A stretch of DNA of 64,000 nucleotides from NCBI GenBank assembly GCA_009780065.1, contig WRAS01000001.1:295750-359749 (forward strand). The letters run 5' to 3'. Shown here in pieces: positions 18,139 to 27,232 of the stretch. Under the pieces are notes generated by a model, which was not told the DNA's origin, did no database searches, and saw nothing but the letters and a program-made list of their open reading frames with translations. Position 1 is the first letter of the stretch. Each line of letters begins with the position of its first letter. Position numbers and translations under genes: made by a program. The DNA is from Bacillota bacterium. Its GTDB lineage: Bacteria > Bacillota > Clostridia > Christensenellales > UBA1242.

Positions 18139-19406
18139 ATTATGAATTTGAATTAAAAGAATACAAACGCAGAATTTCTCCGCAAAAAATAAAACAAAAA
18201 TCAACCCCGAAAAAGATTCTTCGGCGTGTTATCGTTTCACTTACCATTCTTGCTGTTGTTTTTTCATTAATGTTGATGCAGGACGTTGCGATTGCAATCG
18301 CAAGCACAAACCAAAACATTATCGAAGAACTGGAACGTAATGTAAACGATAGCCTAAACAACATCGACTTTGGTGAATTGGATGATATCTTGGCAGGTAT
18401 TGGTTCGGGGTTTAATTTGTTTGGCGAGGACTCGTTCATGCAAAGAGTCAGCCGAATCATCAGTGGCGAATTTCAAACCGAACACAACAATATGTTTTCT
18501 GCATTGTTTGCATTGTTCGGTTCCGCAATCTTTGGATTCTTGCCAATCATTATGTTGATTGTGGGCGTTGCGATATTTTCCGGTCTTATGCAGGCGCTTC
18601 GTCATCATAACTCGGGTGAAGGGGTTCGAAACATCATCCACTTTGTTACGTACTCTGCAATTGTTGTAATTGTGATGTATGGGGTTGCATCTATGATAGC
18701 CACGGTAACCGGAACACTTAACAGCATCCGTACACAAATGGATATAATATTCCCCATTTTGCTGACATTGATGGTTGCATCCGGAGGGCAAGCCAGTAGC
18801 AGTGTTTATCAACCTGCAGTGGTTATTTTGTCCAATGGTGTGATGCAAATTTTCACACTAATTGTTATGCCATTATTTATAATTACTTTGATATTTTCAA
18901 TTGTTGGCAACTTGTCCAACACAAACCGCTTTGACAAATTCGTCTCGTTTTTTACCAGTGCCTATAAATGGATACTAGGTCTAACATTCACAATCTTTCT
19001 TTCGTTCTTGGCTATCCAAGGAATCACTGCCAGCGCTCATGACGGTATATCAATCCGAGCCGCAAGATTCACAATCAGCAGTTACGTCCCATTCCTTGGC
19101 GGTTATTTGTCCCAGGGTTTTGACTTGGTGCTTGCGTCTTCCATTCTTATTAAAAACGCGGTGGGTTTGGCGGGCTTATATTTACTGCTCGGGGTGGTTC
19201 TTGCACCAATAATTCAAATAGCGGTTTTCAGTCTTGGTCTAAAACTGGCCGCTGCCATAACACAACCAATCGCGGATGAACGCATTTCAAATTTTCTGTC
19301 GACGGTCAACAAGGCATTTTCAATGCTGGCTGCAATATTAATCGGTGTTGCCTTTATGTATTTTTTAACCATTGGTCTAATCATTATGACGGGAAATGTT
19401 CTCTAA
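18135..19406 (+). CDS. spoIIIAE: Stage III sporulation protein AE
   Basis: 423 aa polytopic membrane protein and likely channel component. After an N-terminal helix and an extracytoplasmic region there are about seven membrane segments in the second half. Family-typical pieces include FLGGYLSQGFDLVLASSILIKNAVG and KLAAAITQPIADERISNFL. ATGA overlap with spoIIIAD. Confidence 0.95.
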   Translation: MNYEFELKEYKRRISPQKIKQKSTPKKILRRVIVSLTILAVVFSLMLMQDVAIAIASTNQNIIEELERNVNDSLNNIDFGELDDILAGIGSGFNLFGEDSFMQRVSRIISGEFQTEHNNMFSALFALFGSAIFGFLPIIMLIVGVAIFSGLMQALRHHNSGEGVRNIIHFVTYSAIVVIVMYGVASMIATVTGTLNSIRTQMDIIFPILLTLMVASGGQASSSVYQPAVVILSNGVMQIFTLIVMPLFIITLIFSIVGNLSNTNRFDKFVSFFTSAYKWILGLTFTIFLSFLAIQGITASAHDGISIRAARFTISSYVPFLGGYLSQGFDLVLASSILIKNAVGLAGLYLLLGVVLAPIIQIAVFSLGLKLAAAITQPIADERISNFLSTVNKAFSMLAAILIGVAFMYFLTIGLIIMTGNVL

Positions 19407-19418
19407 AAAGGAGTTTGC

Positions 19419-19883
19419 ATGAGTCCATGGCTTCTATCCATTGTCGGAGTAACCATCATCGGCGTGTTGGCGGAATTGCTGTTGACGGATTCTCCAATGT
19501 CAAAATTCGTGCGTGGAATTTACGGGTTTTTTATATTACTGGTCATCATACAACCGTTGCCAGGTTTTTTTCGCGGAGACATTGAAATAGGCGGTGGCGT
19601 GGATTATAACTGGGAACTGATTGGCACGATTAATACCCAGAATGCTGCTGCCACACAAACACGGATGGAAAATACTCTTAGATTGGCTGGCTTTGACAAT
19701 GTTCTGGTTACCGTGGTACATGACCGCAATGCCAGTTCGTTTCAAATTGAAAATCTTTTTATCAATGCAACAGGGGTAATCATACGGGAAGATCGTGAAC
19801 ACATAAACACCAAAGAAGAAATCATACGTATAGTTACAACAACATTAAGAGTCGATGAATCAATTATTTTCTATATCGGATAA
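19419..19883 (+). CDS. spoIIIAF: Stage III sporulation protein AF
   Basis: 154 aa, aaaggag SD. Two N-terminal membrane helices (residues about 5-22 and 32-48) and a soluble ring-building-like domain ending VDESIIFYIG. The order and topology identify it; sequence conservation in this family is low. Confidence 0.9.
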   Translation: MSPWLLSIVGVTIIGVLAELLLTDSPMSKFVRGIYGFFILLVIIQPLPGFFRGDIEIGGGVDYNWELIGTINTQNAAATQTRMENTLRLAGFDNVLVTVVHDRNASSFQIENLFINATGVIIREDREHINTKEEIIRIVTTTLRVDESIIFYIG

Positions 19884-19895
19884 GGAGGGGGAACA

Positions 19896-20609
19896 ATGTT
19901 AAAAGTAGAGCGCGAGGACAATGACAATGTAATGTCCAGAACCACACTAGGCGGTGAACCAAGACAAACAAACAGGGAAGAGGTCTCACTACCACTATCA
20001 AGCGAAGCCCCAAAAATGGTGCAACCACCAAAACCGCAACCCAAGACTGAACCCGTAAAATCAACAGGCAAGGGCTCGTTTCTTGCGCGACTTCGCAAAG
20101 TCAAGAACATAGAATTCTATGTTGCAGGCGGAGTGATTTTATTGATGATCGCAATCTTTGCAACTAATTTCTTGGGTGGGGTATCCAATGACCAACCTAA
20201 CCATGCAAACTGGAACCAGATGCAAACAAACTTTGCCCGTGACATGGAAGCACGTTTGGTACAAACTCTGTCCCAGGTTCGTGGTGCAGGCCGTGTAGAA
20301 GCCATGGTAACCGTGGCGGGTTCCGCAACATTGGAAATTGCATATAACATTGACGAGCGCACCGTAACCCAAACCGGCGCCAATGGTGTATCCACAACTA
20401 CAATTACTGTGGTGCGTACACCGGTAATTATAAATGACCGCGGCGGTCCGCGCCCATTGATTCTGATGGAAATTAAACCTCAAATCCGTGGGGTGGTAAT
20501 CGTGGCACAGGGTGCGCACGACATTGGGGTACGACTTGCAATACTTCGCGCGGCTCAGGCTCTTATCGCGGACAATACAGTCAATATCGAGGTTTTATCC
20601 GGAAGATAA
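19896..20609 (+). CDS. spoIIIAG: Stage III sporulation protein AG
   Basis: 237 aa, aaggaggggg SD. Proline/basic N-terminus, one membrane helix at about residues 72-90, then an extracytoplasmic domain with MEARLVQTLSQVRGAGRVEAMVTV and a C-terminal GVVIVAQGA segment, both typical of SpoIIIAG, which forms the large ring of the sporulation channel. Confidence 0.95.
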   Translation: MLKVEREDNDNVMSRTTLGGEPRQTNREEVSLPLSSEAPKMVQPPKPQPKTEPVKSTGKGSFLARLRKVKNIEFYVAGGVILLMIAIFATNFLGGVSNDQPNHANWNQMQTNFARDMEARLVQTLSQVRGAGRVEAMVTVAGSATLEIAYNIDERTVTQTGANGVSTTTITVVRTPVIINDRGGPRPLILMEIKPQIRGVVIVAQGAHDIGVRLAILRAAQALIADNTVNIEVLSGR

Positions 20610-20690
20610 ATAATAAAAAAATACTTGTCATACCAAACAAATGAAACACATATTAATGGCTACAGTTTAAAAAATTAAAAGGAGCGTCAC

Positions 20691-21236
20691 ATGGAAATCG
20701 TCGAACAACAACCAGAAGTAAAGACCAAAAGACGTATTAACTTCCGAGGAGCCTTCACAAAAAGAAGAAAGATGATGATATTGGCAGGTATGTTTGTATT
20801 GCTGATTGTTACTGGTTATCTTAATTTCACCCTTAATAACAGAGCGCCAGAGGTGGGCGGGGACTACAGGCAGCAACAACACGTATTCCAAATATTCCGT
20901 CAAACAAGAACAGCCGAACGTACAAGCCAACTTGCAATACTAGAGAACATAGCCCTATCAACATCTGGTTACAGCGAACAAGCCCGTCTTAATGCAGAAA
21001 CACAAAAACTAGAACTTCTTCAAGCCATCGCCTTCGAAACAGCCGCAGAAAACCTTATCCTTGCACTTGGATTCCAGGATGCCATTGTATCAAAAAACGG
21101 CGGAAACATTAACGTACTGGTACGTACACCCGAAAATTTAACCCCGGTCCAGGTCACACAAATCCGTCTTGCACTAAACTCTGTTGCCAACCGCACAATC
21201 GATATTGACAACATCTTTGTATCACCAATCGAATAA
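20691..21236 (+). CDS. spoIIIAH: Stage III sporulation protein AH
   Basis: 181 aa, aaaggag SD. A basic N-terminus (KTKRRINFRG), one membrane helix (MILAGMFVLLIVTGYLNF) and a C-terminal ring-building domain (ENLILALGFQDAIVSKNGGNINVLVRT) match SpoIIIAH, the partner of SpoIIQ. The 81-bp gap before it is the largest in the operon and holds a TTGTCA sequence that might support extra transcription; I could not pair it with a convincing -10. Confidence 0.93.
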   Translation: MEIVEQQPEVKTKRRINFRGAFTKRRKMMILAGMFVLLIVTGYLNFTLNNRAPEVGGDYRQQQHVFQIFRQTRTAERTSQLAILENIALSTSGYSEQARLNAETQKLELLQAIAFETAAENLILALGFQDAIVSKNGGNINVLVRTPENLTPVQVTQIRLALNSVANRTIDIDNIFVSPIE

Positions 21237-21256
21237 AAAAACACATCAAAAAATAT

Positions 21257-21279
21257 AAAAGCCCATCACGGGCTTTTTT
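21257..21279 (+). terminator. Terminator of the spoIIIA operon
   Basis: AAAAGCCC, ATCAC, GGGCTTTTTT. Confidence 0.9.
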
Positions 21280-21296
21280 AATTGCTCAAATTTTAT

Positions 21297-21325
21297 TTGC
21301 CAATTCCACACAATATATGTATATT
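21297..21325 (+). promoter_or_regulatory. Promoter of the 21354 surface protein
   Basis: TTGCCA, 17-bp spacer, TATATT; the gene then has a cggaggg SD. Confidence 0.6.
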
Positions 21326-21353
21326 TATTATAAAACAATCGGAGGGAATGTAA

Positions 21354-23762
21354 ATGACTCCACTAAAGAAGAAACTGGGATGGATTGGATTATGTGTCGG
21401 CATATTTTGCGTTAACGTAATTGCGGTAACATCCGTATTCATATTGGCAAACCGCGGTCCCGTTGCGGGCGATCCTACGCCGCCTACCCCGCCGCCAAGT
21501 TTTCCATACCCAAATTATATGCAACATACTTTGCTAAATCTTGATGGAACAATTAACGGCCAGGTTGCGGCAAACATTTTGCGTGATTTGAATTCAACAA
21601 ATACGGCGGTTAATTACCGCGGTACAATTTTTAGATTAATGTCAACTTACGGAGTTCAATTTCCGGGACCAAATGCTGTTAGGCCTTTTGCATTATCAAC
21701 TAGTTTATGGCGTATCGTTGCTGTAGAAGGTAACAATCTGGTAATATATTCTACACATGGTTATAATGTATCATTTTTAAATGATATTCGTACTACGTTG
21801 AATAACGATTTCAATAGTTTACCTAATGAAATCAGAACCAATCCGCTGATAATCCCAACAGGGAATAGACCAGATGGTGGTGCAGGTATTGTGGGTGATA
21901 GACTTTGGCTACCATCGTTGACAGAACTAAATCAATGGTCGGTGGTAAACCAACGTCATGGGCGTTTTAGGCAGGGTGGTTGGAGTAGTCCTCCTATTTT
22001 TAATTTTTATTTTGCTGCTTGGTTACGTTCAGGAAACAGACATGTTATACACACAGGATCTAGCGTTACTACCCTTAACCCACACCAAATGACCCAAAGG
22101 CAAGCATTGCGGCCGGCAATGTTATTAAGTATTCCATTATTGCAACAGGCAGCACAAGGATATACAGAAAGAAACAGGTATCTCTTTGATGTTTCGATTG
22201 ATGGAAGTGTTTCTGTAAATGAAGATGTTAGATTGTTCATCAAGGAAAATATACTAGAGAGTCAAGTTGCTAGTTCTGGTCATGTACATTTGGATTGGAT
22301 ACCTTTCAGATTTTTTCCTAACTTGGGTGATAACACTACATCACAAGCACTTAGTCAAACTTATTTTTCAATAGGTTTAAACTTAAACAATGCAACTTTA
22401 CATACGGTTGCAGTAGATCAATATGTGCATTTTACTGGCATTCCAGATAATGCTCGTGTTTTTGATAACGTTACTTTGCTTGATGATTGGGAAAGAATAA
22501 ATACAAGCGGAAGATTTAATCAATTTTTAATACCAGCTACTGAGACGGTAAACGGAATATTTTTAGTTTCTAATTCCGGACCATTATTCGGGGGACAAAG
22601 CACTATTCACTCCGGGACACGAGTTGCTCTAGTGCACATATATCTCGACATGATTGAACTATTCCCTGAACTCTTTGCCTCTATTGAATTGCCGGCTAAT
22701 GATACAGGTTTTGCGATGGGTAATTTTACTGGAATCACGCGTGGCACAAACTTCTTCTCACCCATAGCACCAATAAACGGCACATTCACTTTTCAAATGA
22801 CCCTTGCACCAAGTCACAATCAATCCAACCCAACCATAACCCTTGCCCAAAACGGAACACTGGGCACACCAACCCGTGTTGGCGATGTGTTGACATTCAC
22901 GGTAACAAATGTGACCGGGCCAATAACAGAGGCAGACTGGACGGTCAGCGGTGTTAATCTGAACACATACAACGTTGCATCCCCAACAACAGATGCAATA
23001 GGTATCACATTCAGCGGTTCAAGTGTAGCAACAGTCCAACACGGAGGAAGTTTCACATTCACAATGACATTGACACCTGCCAACGCCGAATTGGTATTCA
23101 GTTTATCTCTTCTACGTCATGGTTCACTTAGTCAATCAAGAATAGGTAACGTAATTACATTTACCGTAAGCAACGTTTCTGGTCATATAACTCCGTCAGA
23201 TTACAACTTTGTACATGGAGGAACGGTTGTTACTGTCTCCACAGGTGGGTCTGGCGATGGCTGGACAATTCCAACAACGTCGACAAACATACCCGCACTT
23301 GGCGGTTTCACCTTCACACTAACCCTCGCTGCCAGCCACAGCCAATCCAATCCAATTGTATACCTCGCCCATGGTGCAGGTAATCACAATGTTATTCAAA
23401 CCAACCGTGCTGGGAATGTTATTACATTCACCGTCACAAATGTGACTATGAACATAAACCCATCCCACTTCAACGTTGCTAACGTTGTACAAAACACATA
23501 CAACGTCACTTCCGCCAACTCTGGCCTTGGGTTTACAATAACCCAATTATCTGCAACAACCGTGGAACACGGCGGACACTTCTCATTTGTATTAATCCTT
23601 GATGAAAACTTCTCTAACTCTAACCCAACCCTAACATTTACTGGCCCAGGTACCGCTGTAATACATGGATCTGGGTTGTCTCGTGCGATTACAGTAACTG
23701 GTGTTACTGGCGACATAATTGCATCCATGTTTGCAATCGGTGGGGTTGTGCAGAATCCTTGA
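21354..23762 (+). CDS. Exported repeat protein (DUF6273-like region plus four roughly 90-residue repeats)
   Basis: 802 aa. Signal sequence (WIGLCVGIFCVNVIAVTSVFILA), a proline-rich linker, then a region (about 110-260) containing GDRLWLPSLTEL, FAAWLRSG and ALRPAML, related in layout to the tryptophan-rich domain of the 7032 protein. Residues about 270-460 form a beta-rich domain that may be cohesin-like; that is uncertain. The last 340 residues hold four repeats, each with FTFxMTL, NPxITLAxxG, GNVITFTVTNVT and a xITxSxF or xDW ending. No C-terminal anchor. Function unknown; an extracellular adhesin or structural role is likely. Confidence 0.75.
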   Translation: MTPLKKKLGWIGLCVGIFCVNVIAVTSVFILANRGPVAGDPTPPTPPPSFPYPNYMQHTLLNLDGTINGQVAANILRDLNSTNTAVNYRGTIFRLMSTYGVQFPGPNAVRPFALSTSLWRIVAVEGNNLVIYSTHGYNVSFLNDIRTTLNNDFNSLPNEIRTNPLIIPTGNRPDGGAGIVGDRLWLPSLTELNQWSVVNQRHGRFRQGGWSSPPIFNFYFAAWLRSGNRHVIHTGSSVTTLNPHQMTQRQALRPAMLLSIPLLQQAAQGYTERNRYLFDVSIDGSVSVNEDVRLFIKENILESQVASSGHVHLDWIPFRFFPNLGDNTTSQALSQTYFSIGLNLNNATLHTVAVDQYVHFTGIPDNARVFDNVTLLDDWERINTSGRFNQFLIPATETVNGIFLVSNSGPLFGGQSTIHSGTRVALVHIYLDMIELFPELFASIELPANDTGFAMGNFTGITRGTNFFSPIAPINGTFTFQMTLAPSHNQSNPTITLAQNGTLGTPTRVGDVLTFTVTNVTGPITEADWTVSGVNLNTYNVASPTTDAIGITFSGSSVATVQHGGSFTFTMTLTPANAELVFSLSLLRHGSLSQSRIGNVITFTVSNVSGHITPSDYNFVHGGTVVTVSTGGSGDGWTIPTTSTNIPALGGFTFTLTLAASHSQSNPIVYLAHGAGNHNVIQTNRAGNVITFTVTNVTMNINPSHFNVANVVQNTYNVTSANSGLGFTITQLSATTVEHGGHFSFVLILDENFSNSNPTLTFTGPGTAVIHGSGLSRAITVTGVTGDIIASMFAIGGVVQNP

Positions 23763-23787
23763 AAAACTTTGCGGATTGTGATATAAT
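23759..23787 (+). promoter_or_regulatory. Promoter of rnpB
   Basis: TTGAAA, 17-bp spacer, TATAAT, with the RNA expected to start at about 23793. Confidence 0.75.
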
Positions 23788-23792
23788 TAAAT

Positions 23793-24113
23793 GTTGGTTA
23801 GGCGATTGCACACGAAAGTGTGAGGAAAGTCCGAGCACCATATGGCAGAGTGCAAGTTAACGGCTTGTTATGGCAACATAAAGGAAAGTGGAACAGAAAA
23901 TTACCGCCCCCAAGGGCAAGGTTGAAAAGGCGAGGTAAGAGCTCACCGCGTCACAGGTGACTGTGGCGGCAATCCAAACCCCACTCGGTGCAAGGTTAGA
24001 GACCTGGGCTTAAACGTAGCCAGCGTGCCAGGTCCATACACCGCGCGAGTCTATTGGCGACAATAGACCAAGATAGATAATCGCCCTCGACAGAACTCGG
24101 CTTAACGACCAAC
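23793..24113 (+). ncRNA. rnpB: RNase P RNA (type A)
   Basis: Catalytic RNA of RNase P, which matures tRNA 5' ends. Conserved parts are visible: the P4 5' strand in gaggaaagtccgagc and its 3' partner acagaactcggctta, the ggaaagtg-gaacagaaa region, the gaggtaagagctcaccgcg P11-P12 region, and aaacgtagcc. The ends pair (gttggtt with gaccaac) as P1. Boundaries are good to a few bases. A terminator follows directly. Confidence 0.93.
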
Positions 24114-24119
24114 CGTATC

Positions 24120-24141
24120 AAAATCCCGTAAGGGATTTTTT
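24120..24141 (+). terminator. Terminator of rnpB
   Basis: AAATCCC, GTAA, GGGATTTTTT. Confidence 0.85.
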
Positions 24142-24201
24142 ATGGTTAAGTATATTTTTCCTTAATTCGCACGAATAAAGTGAGTATCGACCAATACGTA
24201 G

Positions 24202-24221
24202 CACGCCCCGCAAGGGGCGTG
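24202..24221. repeat. Perfect stem-loop downstream of rnpB
   Basis: CACGCCCC, GCAA tetraloop, GGGGCGTG: an 8-bp GC-rich perfect inverted repeat closed by a GNRA loop, without a T run. It sits between two copies of a GAGTATCG(A/G)CCAA motif (24182 and 24264). The rest of the 24142-24331 interval holds no gene I can support. Confidence 0.6.
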
Positions 24222-24319
24222 TCGCGTATAATTATATATTCCATATGTCGACACGAGTTTGCCGAGTATCGGCCAACCGTAATAAAAAGCCACAAGGGTT
24301 TTTTTTGTGTCATTAGGTC

Positions 24320-24325
24320 TATAAT
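24320..24325 (+). promoter_or_regulatory. -10 element of the 24332 gene (leaderless)
   Basis: TATAAT six nucleotides before the ATG at 24332. Only a T-rich sequence is present at the -35 position. Confidence 0.5.
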
Positions 24326-24331
24326 TCATGA

Positions 24332-26221
24332 ATGCAACTTGCAATTCTTTTTGGCGTATTTCTCGTGGTTGTCGCGCTATTTATGCATCACACACGGCGT
24401 GGGCGGTTTTCACGCACGATCCCCTCAACGTGTCAACTTCGCACACATGATGCTATTGCACGTATCAAAATTCCAATTGAATTCCGTAATCAATCGCATT
24501 ACGTCTTTAAAAAACTGATTCACGAAATAAAGATTTTCAATGCCATGCGCGTGGTTATGCCGCACACAGGGCGCAGTATCACAGAAAACCTAAAAATCCT
24601 AGGCAGGTTACATATAGACCCAAAGTGCAACATTCCCCTTGAGGATCCATACACACGCTTGTTTTATGCCTATTCGTCATTGACATTGCATCTGCGCGAA
24701 AAGGATTTTATAAGGCGGAGGCAATTGCTTAAAAACTCGCTTCCAATATTTGTTAATCAGTTATTTATAAAACAAATAATTAAAATAAATAAAATAATTA
24801 CCAAGCGATATTATCCATGTCCGCAACCGCTTTACAAACTGTTGGGTGGTGAATTTTTGTCACGCCAGTCAGAGTCGAATTATGAAATCAAGGTTGGCGG
24901 TGCAAAGGAGATTTTGAATACACAATTTTCTGATTCTTATATTTTGCAATATTATAAAGACATTCTTGTTAAAAGTTATGTTGACAAACATTTTCCTGTT
25001 AAATGTTTTGAATTGAAAACAAATAAAAAAACAAAGTTTATTTGGAAAACCAATATGGATAAATTGGAACTTAACATGTCTCAAACCGCGGACATTTTTT
25101 ATTATATATGTCACACATCCAAAAGAACGTTTGCGATTTATGTGCCGGATGTTAAAAAAATGTTCGGTACAAACATGACTTCGCGCAATCCGGATTTGGA
25201 AATTCACATAACAATCGGAACCGATGCAAAGATATATGTTGTCAATGGTACGTCCAAAGCCGAAGTACAATCCATAATTCAAAAACTCACGCTGGCTGAC
25301 TCACGTCTGGATTATCTTTTAAACGATACCGAAATCAATGCAAACAAAAGAATTCAAAATATTATCACCAAAATGCATAACGCAAAGTCAATAACAGGTG
25401 AGGGGTTGAGGAAAAAATATTTGGCCACTACAAAAATTATTCCGACGCTTTATCTACCGACTTTGACATATGTCGTAGAGAGTCAAGAGGACTTTTTCGC
25501 TATTATAGATAACTTCGATAATTATGAAAGATTAGCATCATTAAAGATTCAATTCAACATTATAATACTGTTCTCGTCTCAAAATCATGTCGTGCGCGAG
25601 ATTATTGCTGCGTTCACAAATACGCGCGAGGTCTATGACCTTATTAATCTGGGAATCTTTATGTTCTTTGTGGACAAGATGACAACGCATACACATGTCG
25701 TTAACTTTTTATCACATATGAATGCTGCACAAGAGGAATCAAAACGTTTCATAGGTTTGACCGCGCCAACCTCAAATCATAAAAAGATTATAGTGGCAAC
25801 GGATGAAAAAAATGGATCGCAAAATATTTTCGTTACCAGTTCGCTTAATAAATCCATGCCAACTAGTATCTTTATACCCATGGACATATCCAAATCGCAC
25901 GAAAAATCATTTTTCGCACTTCCGTCTGTTATAAAAAAACAATCTGGCGGGATAAAAATTACTTCGCAGAAAACTGGACATTCTTATATTCTCCAATTAC
26001 AAAAGGGTGTCAAAGTTTACACATCTTGCGGTCTGCCAATTGATACGCAAGAGTATCAGACGGATAAACTTATTTTTGTTATGGAAACGGTTCTGAAACC
26101 GTACGAGGAAAAAATCTTTGAAATTAAAAAATCAAAAGAAGACAGCAAAGAGGAAATTTCATGCAACAAGCACAAAATTTGCAAATCAGAAAAAAATAAA
26201 TTGCAACACAAAGGTGCCTAG
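24332..26221 (+). CDS. Large membrane-anchored protein of unknown function
   Basis: 629 aa. One N-terminal membrane helix (MQLAILFGVFLVVVALFMHH) is followed by a long, lysine-rich, mixed alpha/beta cytoplasmic or extracytoplasmic region. I see no catalytic motif or repeat and do not recognise the family. The C-terminus is strongly charged (IKKSKEDSKEEISCNKHKICKSEKNK) and includes two cysteines. It has a leaderless-type start (TATAAT then six nt to ATG, no SD) and lies alone between rnpB and rubrerythrin. Codon use is AT-richer than its neighbours, which could mean lower expression or more recent acquisition. Confidence 0.7.
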   Translation: MQLAILFGVFLVVVALFMHHTRRGRFSRTIPSTCQLRTHDAIARIKIPIEFRNQSHYVFKKLIHEIKIFNAMRVVMPHTGRSITENLKILGRLHIDPKCNIPLEDPYTRLFYAYSSLTLHLREKDFIRRRQLLKNSLPIFVNQLFIKQIIKINKIITKRYYPCPQPLYKLLGGEFLSRQSESNYEIKVGGAKEILNTQFSDSYILQYYKDILVKSYVDKHFPVKCFELKTNKKTKFIWKTNMDKLELNMSQTADIFYYICHTSKRTFAIYVPDVKKMFGTNMTSRNPDLEIHITIGTDAKIYVVNGTSKAEVQSIIQKLTLADSRLDYLLNDTEINANKRIQNIITKMHNAKSITGEGLRKKYLATTKIIPTLYLPTLTYVVESQEDFFAIIDNFDNYERLASLKIQFNIIILFSSQNHVVREIIAAFTNTREVYDLINLGIFMFFVDKMTTHTHVVNFLSHMNAAQEESKRFIGLTAPTSNHKKIIVATDEKNGSQNIFVTSSLNKSMPTSIFIPMDISKSHEKSFFALPSVIKKQSGGIKITSQKTGHSYILQLQKGVKVYTSCGLPIDTQEYQTDKLIFVMETVLKPYEEKIFEIKKSKEDSKEEISCNKHKICKSEKNKLQHKGA

Positions 26222-26230
26222 TGCTAAAGT
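26201..26230 (+). promoter_or_regulatory. Promoter of rubrerythrin gene
   Basis: TTGCAA, 18-bp spacer, TAAAGT; a taaggagga SD follows in the leader. Confidence 0.6.
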
Positions 26231-26261
26231 ATGTAAAGACTTATAAGGAGGATTTCAAAAA

Positions 26262-26810
26262 ATGAAAACAGAAAGCAGCAAAGGGGTTAAATTCGACCAA
26301 TCACAGACAAAGAAAAATCTGGAAACTGGTTTCAGTGGCGAGAGCCAAGCCCGTAATAAATATACATACTTTGCAAAGGTTGCCCAAAAAGAAGGTTATC
26401 CAGCAATCGCACGTGTGTTCGAGGAAACTGCAAACAACGAAAAAGAGCACGCAAAACTATGGTTCAAAACCTTAGGCGGTATTGGTGGTACATTGGAAAA
26501 TCTGTTGGCTGCGGCGGCAGGTGAAAACTATGAATGGACGGATATGTACGCGGAATTTGCAAAAACCGCAAGGGAAGAGGGATTTGATGACCTTGCAAAG
26601 CAATTTGACTTGGTTGGCGGGGTGGAAAAAGAACACGAGGCACGTTATCTAAATCTTGCAAAAATGTTAAAGGACGGTACATTGTTCAGGCGTAACGTTA
26701 TTACCCAGTGGGAATGCCTTAACTGTGGTCACCATGCAAAAGAAAAGGAAGCACCTCAATTGTGCCCAACATGCTTTCACCCACAAGGTTTTTTCACAGA
26801 AATTAAATAA
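26262..26810 (+). CDS. rbr: Rubrerythrin
   Basis: 182 aa non-haem diiron peroxidase that protects anaerobes from hydrogen peroxide, in the cytoplasm. The N-terminal ferritin-like domain has the metal-ligand helices ([37 protein letters not shown]), and the C-terminal rubredoxin-like domain has the two CxxC pairs (CLNCGHH and CPTCFHP). Order and length are those of classic rubrerythrin. Strong SD (aaggaggat). No terminator is obvious before the tRNA genes. Confidence 0.96.
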   Translation: MKTESSKGVKFDQSQTKKNLETGFSGESQARNKYTYFAKVAQKEGYPAIARVFEETANNEKEHAKLWFKTLGGIGGTLENLLAAAAGENYEWTDMYAEFAKTAREEGFDDLAKQFDLVGGVEKEHEARYLNLAKMLKDGTLFRRNVITQWECLNCGHHAKEKEAPQLCPTCFHPQGFFTEIK

Positions 26811-26884
26811 CCAAAGTTTGTTATAAAACTTATTACAATGTGTTTTTTAGGGTTCAGGTCAAACTAAAATTAAATATTTTGGCT

Positions 26885-26912
26885 TGACTTGACTTGTTGT
26901 ATGTGTTATTAT
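26885..26912 (+). promoter_or_regulatory. Promoter of the tRNA-Ile/tRNA-Ala unit
   Basis: TTGACT, 17 bp spacer, TATTAT just upstream of the tRNA-Ile gene. A second TTGACT overlaps the spacer. Confidence 0.55.
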
Positions 26913-26924
26913 ACATGTGCTACA

Positions 26925-27000
26925 GGGCTGTAGCTCAGTTGGTTAGAGCACCGCTCTGATAAGGCGGTGGTCGGTGGTTCAAGTCCACTCAGCCCTACCA
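26925..27000 (+). tRNA. tRNA-Ile (GAT)
   Basis: 76 nt with encoded CCA. Anticodon loop CTGATAA, T-arm GGTTCAAGTCC, acceptor GGGCTGT/AGCCCT region. Followed after 35 nt by tRNA-Ala, the pair often found in rRNA spacers, but no rRNA is present here. Confidence 0.95.
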
Positions 27001-27035
27001 CCTTTACCAAAAATGGTAAAGTACACAATTCGCCT

Positions 27036-27111
27036 GGGGTCTTAGCTCATCTGGTAGAGCGACTGCCTTGCACGCAGTAGGCGAGCGGTTCAAGTCCGCT
27101 AGACTCCACCA
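27036..27111 (+). tRNA. tRNA-Ala (TGC)
   Basis: 76 nt with encoded CCA. Anticodon loop CTTGCAC, acceptor GGGGTCT/AGACTCC with one G.T pair. Cotranscribed with tRNA-Ile. Confidence 0.95.
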
Positions 27112-27118
27112 TCGTCGT

Positions 27119-27212
27119 CAAAGTTCGAACCATGTTATCATCTTTGTTAATGGCATGGTCGGCTTTAGACGAATTAGAAAACAGAAAGCCGTGTCATTGT
27201 GATACGGCTTTT
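27119..27212 (+). repeat. Intergenic element copy 1 (GTTCGAACCA ... TGGTCGGC ... hairpin)
   Basis: Shares GTTCGAACCA, then TGGTCGGC, then an A-rich stretch and a hairpin with GTGTCAT in its 5' arm, with the interval at 32888-32963. The hairpin stems differ in sequence but keep the layout. Confidence 0.45.
27185..27212. terminator. Hairpin terminator after tRNA-Ala
   Basis: AAAGCCGTGTCA, TTG, TGATACGGCTTTT: a 12-bp stem with one G.T pair. The T run is short. It lies between tRNA-Ala and the convergent 27233 gene and could serve both. Confidence 0.6.
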
Positions 27213-27232
27213 GGTTGTCCTATATATTTTTA

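Noticed and set aside
26925-27111. Part of an rRNA operon
   Set aside because: The tRNA-Ile/tRNA-Ala pair often lies between 16S and 23S genes, but no rRNA sequence flanks it here.
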